Source of the DNA: a bacterium
GTDB taxonomy: Bacteria > Atribacterota > Phoenicimicrobiia > Phoenicimicrobiales > Phoenicimicrobiaceae
Reading direction: 5' to 3'
DNA: 5,956 nt
Assembly (NCBI GenBank): GCA_018819665.1
Contig: JAHJOY010000218.1
Span: 1-5,956, forward strand
The notes under the pieces are model-generated. The model did not search any database, was not told the DNA's origin, and worked only from the letters and a program-made list of their open reading frames with translations. The translations under genes and the position numbers were made by a program. Every line of letters begins with the position of its first letter. Within the stretch, counting starts at the first letter, position 1. Below, piece after piece: positions 1-5,353 of this stretch.

Positions 1-1541
1 ACTTATGGATTAATGATGGTAAGATAGAGATAAAAGATGCCACTCATCTTTGGGGCAAAGACACCGGAACTACCCAGAGGATAATCAAAGAAGAGTTAGC
101 CGATGATAAGATAAGGATTGCCCAGATCGGTCCAGCCGGAGAATACCTGGTCCGCTTTGCTAATATTGTAAATGAACTGAAACACTTTAATGGCCGTAAT
201 GGTCTGGGAGCAGTAATGGGCTCCAAGAAACTAAAAGCTATTGCCGTAAGAGGAACTAAGCCGATAGAACTTTACAATAAAGAAAGAGTAAGTCAAGTAA
301 CTAAAGAGATTACTAAGAGAGTTATGGATAATCCCATAAGTCGAGATCTTCGAAACTTAGGTACCCCAGCAGTAGTCCGCCCCTTCTACGAAGCAGGTTG
401 TCTTCCCTCTTACAACTGGACTACCGGCTATTTCAAAGAAGGAGAAAATCTTACTGCCGAAACCTTAAACAAAACTATCTTAAAAGGCACTAAAGGCTGT
501 TTTGCCTGTCCCATCCGCTGTAAGAGAGTAGTAGAAGTAGATGAACCAGGCCTTAAAGTTGACCCCGCTTATGGAGGTCCAGAATATGAAACCATCGTCT
601 CTTTGGGTTCTCTTTGCGGTATTTCTGATTTAAAATACATCGCTAAAGCCAATGAACTCTGTAATAAATACACTATGGATACCATCTCTACCGGTATGGT
701 CATCGCCTTTGCCATGCAGTGTTACAAAGAAGGACTGCTGACCAAAAAAGACACCGGAGGGATAGAGCTTACCTTTGGTAATAAAGAAGCGATGCTTAAG
801 ATGATAGAAAAGATCGCTCATCGCGAAGGTCTGGGAGACCTCTTATCTCAGGGTTCTTACCTTGCTGCTCAAAAAATTGGCAAAGGTGCAGAAAAATTTA
901 TTCATCAGGTAAAAGGACAGGAGATTCCCATGCATGACCCCCGCCTCAAGACCGGAGTAGGACTCCAATACGCTCTCTCTGACTACGGGGCAGACCATAT
1001 GAAGGCTGCTCATGACCCCTTCTTTAAAGATCAAGATTCAGTAGGGATAAAAGAGATGAAAGGTTTGGGGATCTTAGAACCGGTATCTCCTACTGATATA
1101 GGAGAAAAGAAGGTAGCTCTATTTAAACTTTTGGATATTTATTGGACCGTCTTCGATATCTTGGGGGTTTGTGATTTTGGTTATGTCCCTCGCAGTGTAG
1201 GAACGATGGAGGAATTATTAGAGATTATCTGTGCTGCTACCGGCTGGAGGACAACCTGGTTTGAATTGATGAAATTAGGAGAGCGCTCCATCAATATGGC
1301 CCGCATCTTTAACCACCGAGAAGGTTTTACTTCCAAAGATGATACCCTACCTGAGGTTTTCTATCATAACTTCAAAGGTGGTCCCTTAGATGGCCAAGGG
1401 GCGATTAATAAAAAGGATTTTGAAAAAGCTATAAAATTACGCTATGAGCTTATGGGCTGGAATGCAAACACTGGAATTCCTACCCCTGCCAAACTAATTG
1501 AATTAGGTTTGGATTGGCTCATCGATGAGGTAAAACAATGA
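1..1541 (+). CDS. aor: Aldehyde:ferredoxin oxidoreductase (tungsten/molybdenum bis-pterin enzyme), 5'-truncated by window edge
   Basis: The protein oxidises aldehydes to carboxylic acids, or runs in reverse, passing electrons to ferredoxin in the cytoplasm. The frame is open from base 3 and gives 512 visible residues. Family members are near 600 residues, so roughly 90-100 N-terminal residues lie outside the window. The ATG at 216 is internal: the codons before it encode conserved AOR sequence (HLWGKDT, IGPAGE, GRNGLGAVMGSK). The [4Fe-4S] ligands are visible as CFACPIRC (codons 498-521, C-x2-C-x3-C), with the fourth Cys in DILGVC (codon 1170-1172), which is also the second pterin-contact motif DxxG(L/V)C. 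The first pterin motif is present as NKYTMD followed by TISTG, a variant of DxxGLD. Other family landmarks are GGPEYETI and the C-terminal PTPAKLIELGLD. The 3' end overlaps the MoaD-like gene by 4 nt. The family assignment is firm, but the substrate and the metal cannot be read from sequence. Confidence 0.95.
   Translation, partial: LWINDGKIEIKDATHLWGKDTGTTQRIIKEELADDKIRIAQIGPAGEYLVRFANIVNELKHFNGRNGLGAVMGSKKLKAIAVRGTKPIELYNKERVSQVTKEITKRVMDNPISRDLRNLGTPAVVRPFYEAGCLPSYNWTTGYFKEGENLTAETLNKTILKGTKGCFACPIRCKRVVEVDEPGLKVDPAYGGPEYETIVSLGSLCGISDLKYIAKANELCNKYTMDTISTGMVIAFAMQCYKEGLLTKKDTGGIELTFGNKEAMLKMIEKIAHREGLGDLLSQGSYLAAQKIGKGAEKFIHQVKGQEIPMHDPRLKTGVGLQYALSDYGADHMKAAHDPFFKDQDSVGIKEMKGLGILEPVSPTDIGEKKVALFKLLDIYWTVFDILGVCDFGYVPRSVGTMEELLEIICAATGWRTTWFELMKLGERSINMARIFNHREGFTSKDDTLPEVFYHNFKGGPLDGQGAINKKDFEKAIKLRYELMGWNANTGIPTPAKLIELGLDWLIDEVKQ
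1527..1530 (+). promoter_or_regulatory. Ribosome binding site of the MoaD-like gene
   Basis: GAGG lies 7 nt before the ATG at 1538, inside the last codons of the oxidoreductase gene. It supports this start and, with the ATGA overlap, suggests coupled translation. Confidence 0.6.
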
Positions 1542-1765
1542 AAATAAAAATTACGTTGGAGGGATATTTAAAGTACAAATACCCCTCCAATATCTTAGAA
1601 CTAAACTATTCTAAACCAGTAACTATTCGTCAAGCATTAAAAGATATTAAGATTTCTTCTGCTGATGTCTTTTTTATTAAAGTAGGAGATTTAATTGTAA
1701 AAGAAGATTTTCTTCTAACTAAATCTAATGAGGTTAAGCTATTTCCGATTATCGGTGGAGGATAG
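1538..1765 (+). CDS. MoaD/ThiS-family sulfur-carrier protein
   Basis: This is a 75-residue ubiquitin-fold (beta-grasp) protein. Its length, its N-terminal strand pattern (MKIKITLEG), the central SKPVTIRQALKDI segment and the C-terminal FPIIGGG tail are typical of MoaD/ThiS carriers. In these families the terminal Gly-Gly is adenylylated by a MoeB/ThiF-type enzyme and converted to a thiocarboxylate that donates sulfur. The gene starts in an ATGA overlap with the oxidoreductase stop. Small MoaD-like genes often sit beside AOR genes, so the inferred job is dithiolene sulfur insertion into the tungsto- or molybdopterin of that enzyme. A ThiS role in thiazole synthesis is less likely, because no thi gene is visible. 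The tail has three glycines, so the mature end would be GGG unless trimmed. No activating enzyme lies in the window. Confidence 0.85.
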   Translation: MKIKITLEGYLKYKYPSNILELNYSKPVTIRQALKDIKISSADVFFIKVGDLIVKEDFLLTKSNEVKLFPIIGGG

Positions 1766-1771
1766 AAGAAA

Positions 1772-3418
1772 TTAGAAATTTAATAAATTACGGAGCGTCT
1801 TTGCCGAGAAGAAACAGTAAGGAAATTCTCTGAAGGTATACACTTTAGCTTGTTTCATCTTTTCTTCTTCTTTTTCTATTTTTTTATTCAGCTCATATTT
1901 TATCGGCCTTACTTTTTCTCCCATAAAATTATTTATAGCTTTGATCTTTTCAGAAATCTTACGTTTTTCAATAGGCGAAAGAGTCTTTTTAATTTTTTTA
2001 ATTAATTCAGTTTTTTTCTCAACCAGCTCCCCAATTTGATTTTTCTCTTTTTTAGTTAAAGGCAATTCATCAATATATCTCTGCGGGTTAAATTCCAAAT
2101 CTCTTATCTCCTTCTTTAGGGTAGATATCTTAAAATCAGACGCGCCAGGGGAAGATTTAAAATTAAGATGTAAAGTGCAGGAGGCAGCCAGAAAGTGAGG
2201 AGGCTCTACCTTTAAAAATTCTCTGATAATTTCATCGGTTACCAGGTCGTATTTTGCTCCTCCCAATCCATGAATGAAAAGATCAGAAACAAATAGTCGA
2301 TTGTATAAAGTTAAGAGAAGGGCTTTAGGTCTTATTTTTAATCCTCGATCTTTGAGGAGGGTTTTTAAGGAAAACAGAGATTTAAAACCATCTTCTTCTA
2401 TAAGAAATATTTTGCCATAAGAATCATTATAGAGATAGTTTTTTTCTTCCTCGTTTAAAATAAAAATTTTTCTCCTCTGGTCTCCCTCTATCCAAATCCA
2501 GAAGGGGGCCTCGATAAAATTTTCCTTAATCATTAAATTGGGTGAGGGGTGTGCCCGATTTCTGATTTTAAATAATTTTCTGTATTCATCCAATTTTTTA
2601 TTATAAATTTCAGAAAAAGATTTAATATTTTTAGTAATTTCTAAAAAGAAGGAGAGAAATTCATCACTATCACAGATTTGAGAAAAAGGAATTTCCAGAT
2701 AAGCAGGCTCAATCTCTTGCTCGTAAAGTCGGCGGGCTAAACCGAGAAATTCTCCCAGATTTCCCCTTGTATAATTTTGGCTGCAAAAACGGGAAGAATT
2801 TTCCAGACACTGGGTAAAATTTTTAAAATTATTTGAGATATCTTTATTTTCTGATTCCAGGGATTTGAGCTCACGAATGACATCCCGGGTAAATTTGGAA
2901 ATCAATTCCAAAGAAGGGCAGGGATATTCTTCAAAGGGAAGGTTTGGGGTAAGAGTTGAAGATAAAAAACTAATTTCTTCCACTATTAAATTACCATTTG
3001 AAGAGAGAGCGGGCAAAGAAAGATCAAGGTCTTTACAGATATCATTATCCAGGATAATATTTAATCCCAAAGACTTTTCCAGAAGAGGAGATTTTAAGAG
3101 TTCGTTTAAAAAGATGTTTTTAATCCATATACCGGGATGAAAAAATACCGGTTGATGTCCGGTTTGGATAATATATTGGTAGGCAGGGTTGATTTTTTCT
3201 TCAATATCAGGATCAAATTTTTTACTAAATTTTAAAGCCCTCTGAATAACTTCTTTTCGACAATTTTCCCTCACTTCCCTAAAAGGCTGATTAAGAATTG
3301 TAAAGGAATACTTGCTAAAAATTTTCTTATTCTCTTCTAAGAGAGAACCCATCTTGTCCGCCGAGGGATAGAAGAAAATCTGCTTATTTTGGGGAACTTT
3401 AAAGAACCGTCTTTCCAT
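1772..3418 (-). CDS. BshC-like protein (putative cysteine-adding enzyme), divergent and uncharacterised family
   Basis: The 548-residue length fits BshC (about 530-540), the enzyme that adds cysteine to glucosaminyl-malate in the last step of bacillithiol synthesis. The visible similarity is partial. IIQTGHQPVFFHPG (residues 83-96) resembles the BshC TGQQ-x-G nucleotide-site region. IRPKALLLTLYNRLF (362-376) followed by SDLFIHGLGGAKYD (378-391) occupies the place of the BshC segment ending in GGPGE. A Lys/Glu-rich helical stretch, probably coiled coil, spans about 430-523, and the tail is YTFREFPYCFFSAKTLRNLL (527-546). I see no signal peptide or membrane segment. It is the last gene of the minus-strand trio: its ATG directly follows the TAA of the BshB1-like gene. 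Many Lys/Asn/Phe codons make it visibly AT-richer than the oxidoreductase gene. I recall similar uncharacterised proteins from Planctomycetes-type genomes. Cysteine ligase activity is inferred from partial motifs and context. Confidence 0.6.
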   Translation of the reverse strand: MERRFFKVPQNKQIFFYPSADKMGSLLEENKKIFSKYSFTILNQPFREVRENCRKEVIQRALKFSKKFDPDIEEKINPAYQYIIQTGHQPVFFHPGIWIKNIFLNELLKSPLLEKSLGLNIILDNDICKDLDLSLPALSSNGNLIVEEISFLSSTLTPNLPFEEYPCPSLELISKFTRDVIRELKSLESENKDISNNFKNFTQCLENSSRFCSQNYTRGNLGEFLGLARRLYEQEIEPAYLEIPFSQICDSDEFLSFFLEITKNIKSFSEIYNKKLDEYRKLFKIRNRAHPSPNLMIKENFIEAPFWIWIEGDQRRKIFILNEEEKNYLYNDSYGKIFLIEEDGFKSLFSLKTLLKDRGLKIRPKALLLTLYNRLFVSDLFIHGLGGAKYDLVTDEIIREFLKVEPPHFLAASCTLHLNFKSSPGASDFKISTLKKEIRDLEFNPQRYIDELPLTKKEKNQIGELVEKKTELIKKIKKTLSPIEKRKISEKIKAINNFMGEKVRPIKYELNKKIEKEEEKMKQAKVYTFREFPYCFFSAKTLRNLLNF

Positions 3419-4102
3419 TTACAAAAGTGCCTCTATATCCTTAATGCCGACTTCTTCCTTAGAGATAAAAGGTTCGGCAAACTCTGTGCCAATAAGGTTT
3501 CCCCAGTAACGGTTAGAATTTAAGACCCATTCAAATAGCTGATGCCCTTCAGGAGAAGGCCCAAATTGGGATTCATAGCACCTGATAGTTTCTATCTTCA
3601 TCTCCATCACTTTGCTTATATCCATAACAAAAGAGGGTTTGAAATTTAGCTTTAAATGAGAAGCAATATAATAATGTATTTTCTTTACATAAAAGGGCCT
3701 GCCCTGCATCTCTGTTTTGGTGAGTTTTCCGTAGAAACGAGCAGCATCACAGATCTTTGAGGCAGCAATATGGTCCGGATGAGCATCTATCCAGTAAGGG
3801 GCAAAAAGGATATCTGGTTGAATTTTTCTGATGACTTCAGCTAATTCCTGACGGACCTCTATTTCATCCTGAAGATATCGATTGGGAAAATCAAGAGTAA
3901 TCCTCTCCTCAATCCCTAATATCCTGCTTGATTTTACACTCTCTTTTTTTCTGGTCTCCGGATCCCCATGAGGAGTAGGCTCTCCATCAGTTAAATCCAC
4001 GACAGTAACTCGATGACTTGCTTCGGTGAATTTTAATATGGAACCGCCCATTCCCAATTCCACATCATCGGGATGTGGACCGACAGCTAATATATTAAGC
4101 AT
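3419..4102 (-). CDS. BshB1-like PIG-L/LmbE-family zinc-dependent N-deacetylase
   Basis: The 227-residue protein has the PIG-L/LmbE fold signature. PHPDDVELGMGG (residues 9-20) carries zinc ligands His10 and Asp13 and the likely catalytic Asp12. The APYWIDAHPDH segment (101-111) supplies the third ligand, His111. BshB1-specific landmarks are present: DLTDGEPTPHG (36-46), HYYIASHL (143-150), SFVMDIS (157-163), YESQF (176-180) and a C-terminal GTEFAEPFIS (205-214). BshB1 removes the acetyl group from GlcNAc-malate in bacillithiol synthesis, and relatives act on other GlcNAc conjugates. The start has a strong ribosome site. The gene overlaps the glycosyltransferase gene by 16 nt and abuts the BshC-like gene with no gap, so the three are very probably one transcript. 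Deacetylase chemistry is well supported. The exact substrate is open, because no BshA-type enzyme is visible. Confidence 0.88.
   Translation of the reverse strand: MLNILAVGPHPDDVELGMGGSILKFTEASHRVTVVDLTDGEPTPHGDPETRKKESVKSSRILGIEERITLDFPNRYLQDEIEVRQELAEVIRKIQPDILFAPYWIDAHPDHIAASKICDAARFYGKLTKTEMQGRPFYVKKIHYYIASHLKLNFKPSFVMDISKVMEMKIETIRCYESQFGPSPEGHQLFEWVLNSNRYWGNLIGTEFAEPFISKEEVGIKDIEALL
3430..3434 (-). promoter_or_regulatory. Ribosome binding site of the BshC-like gene
   Basis: AGAGG on the minus strand lies 11 nt before the ATG at 3418, within the last codons of the upstream deacetylase gene. The spacing is rather long. Because the upstream TAA directly precedes the ATG, translation restart by terminating ribosomes may contribute. 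Confidence 0.4.
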
Positions 4103-4854
4103 TTTTTCACCTCACTATCTATGATTTTTTGGTAATAGGCTAACCTCTTTTTCGGGTCGTCCAGGTAATTGCCAAAAGTCCGGTCTTTATCTTTATAAAT
4201 CATACTTACAGGCAGCTCCTTTACAGTCAGATTGTTTTTATAAGCCTGAATCCAGAGTTGAAGAGGGAGGCCATATCCCTTTTCGGTTAATTCTAATTTT
4301 TTTAAGCCTTCCATTCGATATACTTTAAACCCACAGAAAGAATCGGTTAGTCCGTAGCCGGTTATCTTGTTGATTAGCCTGGTGATTTTACGATTAATAG
4401 TATATCGGTCTTCGGGCGGAGCATCAATCTGTTTTTGGAAAGACAGATAACGAGAACCAGAAACTATATCAAATTTTTCTTTTTTAATCTCTTTAAAGAA
4501 TTGGGGGATTAATTCCGGCTCATGTTGTTCATCACAATCTAAAGTCAGAAGATATCGGTAATTATTATCCCGGGCAAAATTAGTTCCGTCAATCAAAGAT
4601 TTGCCGTATCCTTCGTTTTCTGGGTGATTTATAATGATAACTTTCCCTTTGAGTTTGGCACAAGAAGCAATCTCTTCCACAATATCTTTGCTCTCATCGG
4701 TGGAGCCATCATTAATCACTAACAGGTTTTCTGGTGAGTATTTTCTTATCTCTCTTAAAACATTAAAAATATGTTTTTGTTCATTATAGATAGGGACAAG
4801 AATAAGGCTTTCTGTTTTTGGTTGATTATTTATCATATTGTTCATATAAAACAT
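4087..4854 (-). CDS. Family-2 (GT-A fold) glycosyltransferase, soluble
   Basis: The 255-residue protein is a GT2 enzyme. It shows LILVPIYNE (residues 17-25), the nucleotide-binding VINDGSTD (46-53), NEGYGKSLIDG (80-90), the metal-binding DxD motif as LDCDEQH (105-111), and GSRYLS (about 133-138), followed by an acceptor-side region with DSFCGFKVY. It has no transmembrane helix or signal peptide, so it acts in the cytosol or at the membrane face. The first Met at 4854 has AGGA only 2 nt upstream. The Met at 4845 would be 11 nt from it and is a good alternative start. It is the first gene of the minus-strand trio and overlaps the deacetylase by 16 nt. By position it matches BshA, but BshA is a GT-B family-4 enzyme near 375 residues, so this is not BshA. 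It could transfer a sugar in the same pathway, or be a polyprenyl-phosphate or surface-glycan transferase. Donor and acceptor are unknown. Confidence 0.85.
   Translation of the reverse strand: MFYMNNMINNQPKTESLILVPIYNEQKHIFNVLREIRKYSPENLLVINDGSTDESKDIVEEIASCAKLKGKVIIINHPENEGYGKSLIDGTNFARDNNYRYLLTLDCDEQHEPELIPQFFKEIKKEKFDIVSGSRYLSFQKQIDAPPEDRYTINRKITRLINKITGYGLTDSFCGFKVYRMEGLKKLELTEKGYGLPLQLWIQAYKNNLTVKELPVSMIYKDKDRTFGNYLDDPKKRLAYYQKIIDSEVKKCLIY
4108..4113 (-). promoter_or_regulatory. Ribosome binding site of the BshB1-like gene
   Basis: GAGGTG on the minus strand lies 5 nt before the ATG at 4102. This is the clearest Shine-Dalgarno sequence in the window. It sits inside the end of the glycosyltransferase gene and fixes the deacetylase start, and with it the 16-nt overlap. 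Confidence 0.75.
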
Positions 4855-4856
4855 TT

Positions 4857-4860
4857 TCCT
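4857..4860 (-). promoter_or_regulatory. Possible ribosome binding site of the glycosyltransferase gene
   Basis: AGGA on the minus strand is the only purine-rich site before the gene. It is 2 nt from the ATG at 4854 (too close) and 11 nt from the ATG at 4845, so it favours the shorter protein by spacing. Confidence 0.35.
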
Positions 4861-4903
4861 AATATAATTTAATTGTGTATCTTGATTCGTTAGTTAGTTA
4901 AAT

Positions 4904-4980
4904 TAGTCGTTAGTGAATAGTGAATAGTCGTTAGTACTAAATAATAGGTTTATAGTTTTTTGTTTTTAGTTTTTAGATAA
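4904..4980. repeat. Heptad repeat block A (TAG-type 7-nt units)
   Basis: Eleven consecutive 7-nt steps can be read in one register from 4904. Most begin with TAG: TAGTCGT at 4904 and 4925, TAGTGAA at 4911 and 4918, TAGTACT at 4932, TAGTTTT at 4953 and 4967, and TAGATAA at 4974. The units at 4939, 4946 and 4960 are degenerate. The 7-nt period is incompatible with a conserved reading frame and puts TAG in every frame. Confidence 0.8.
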
Positions 4981-5007
4981 GAAAAATCAGTTTACGTTTA
5001 TCGGTAG

Positions 5008-5028
5008 CATCACGGCGTTGCCGTGATG
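5008..5028. repeat. Perfect 9-bp-stem palindrome (hairpin-capable)
   Basis: CATCACGGC (5008-5016) pairs exactly with GCCGTGATG (5020-5028) around a 3-nt loop. No T-run follows on either strand, so it does not look like an intrinsic terminator. It is GC-rich in an AT-rich spacer and shares the CACGGC/GCCGTG core with the palindrome at 5040, which suggests a REP-like repeat. Confidence 0.75.
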
Positions 5029-5039
5029 AATGGGTAAGA

Positions 5040-5055
5040 CACGGCACGCCGTGCC
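5040..5055. repeat. Second GC-rich palindrome, CACGGC-AC-GCCGTG core
   Basis: CACGGC (5040-5045) pairs with GCCGTG (5048-5053) around 2 nt. An alternative fold pairs GGCAC (5043-5047) with GTGCC (5051-5055). It has the same core as the palindrome 12 nt upstream. Near-palindromes of this GGCACGGC/GCCGTGCC kind are familiar to me as dispersed intergenic repeats in uncultured-bacterium genomes, but I cannot check copy number here. Confidence 0.6.
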
Positions 5056-5128
5056 TCTACACAATGAGGACGCACCGCAATACGCCTACTTCCATCTCCT
5101 GAATTTTGATTTCTTTTTCTTCTTTCTT

Positions 5129-5319
5129 TACTATACGCTAAACGCTATCCGCTATTTTCTTCTTCACTATATACTCGATACTCGATACTATCTTATCTTC
5201 TGACTCCTGAATACTGGCTTCTGACTTCTTTTCTTTACGAGATACGATTCACGAGATACGAGATACGAATTTTGTTTTGCGCTTTTCGTTTTTCGCTATA
5301 TACTATACGCTAAACGCTA
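5129..5319. repeat. 19-nt exact direct repeat linking heptad blocks B and C
   Basis: TACTATACGCTAAACGCTA occurs at 5129-5147 and again at 5301-5319, 172 nt apart and in the same orientation. Each copy contains two or more ACGCT-type heptads, so the match ties two separate heptad blocks to a common source word. Confidence 0.8.
5131..5270. repeat. Heptad repeat block B (about 20 units in one register)
   Basis: A single 7-nt register holds for 140 nt while the word changes. CTATACG/CTAAACG/CTATCCG types start at 5131, 5138 and 5145. ACTCGAT is at 5173 and 5180, with ACTATAT at 5166 and ACTATCT at 5187. TGACTCC is at 5201, TGAATAC at 5208 and TGACTTC at 5222. TACGAGA is at 5236 and 5257, with TACGATT at 5243, CACGAGA at 5250 and TACGAAT at 5264. 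Some units, such as 5152-5165 and 5229-5235, are pyrimidine-rich and degenerate. Upstream, 5096-5130 also fits the same register loosely. The block is several different heptad families joined without loss of phase. Confidence 0.8.
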
Positions 5320-5330
5320 CGCGCTCTACG
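5275..5330. repeat. Heptad repeat block C (units ending in CG)
   Basis: Eight consecutive 7-nt units run from 5275 to 5330, and seven of them end in CG: starts at 5275, 5282, 5289, 5303, 5310, 5317 and 5324. The unit at 5296 (CTATATA) is the exception. From 5296 each unit starts with CT. The register is shifted by 4 nt from block B. The block runs almost to the right arm of the 15-bp inverted repeat. Confidence 0.8.
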
Positions 5331-5353
5331 CTATGCTCAACACTAACGACTAA

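Larger units (their letters stand above)
4855..5353. other. Gene-free, repeat-structured spacer between the glycosyltransferase and cotransporter genes
   Basis: I see no plausible gene here. Stop codons recur in all frames, because TAG-bearing 7-nt units shift frame at each repeat. The spacer consists of heptad-repeat blocks at about 4904-4980, 5131-5270 and 5275-5330, two GC-rich palindromes at 5008-5028 and 5040-5055, and a pyrimidine-rich link at about 5103-5130. Both flanking genes are on the minus strand. The spacer must therefore hold the promoter of the three-gene operon and any terminator of the cotransporter gene, but I could not identify either with confidence. Confidence 0.8.

Noticed and set aside
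216..218. ATG at 216 as the start of the oxidoreductase gene
   Set aside because: The frame is open from base 3, and the codons before 216 encode conserved AOR sequence, so this Met is internal.
1766..1771. Bidirectional terminator between the convergent units
   Set aside because: Only 6 nt separate the two stop codons, and I see no stem-loop there.
2865..3140. Plus-strand open frame opposite the BshC-like gene
   Set aside because: It is a shadow frame with a low-complexity translation and no recognisable family, inside a well-supported minus-strand gene.
4087..4854. Calling the glycosyltransferase BshA
   Set aside because: It has GT2 motifs (NDGSTD, DCD) and 255 residues. BshA is a GT-B family-4 protein near 375 residues.
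4855..4900. Sigma-70 promoter for the three-gene operon
   Set aside because: The minus strand has TATATT-like and TTTAAC-like words, but the region is so AT-rich that no pair with convincing spacing stands out.
5008..5028. Hairpin as an intrinsic terminator of the cotransporter gene
   Set aside because: No T-run follows the stem on either strand, and it lies more than 300 nt from the stop codon.
5131..5330. CRISPR array
   Set aside because: The repeats are 7-nt units with no spacers of uniform length and no 25-35 nt conserved repeat, and no cas gene is present.
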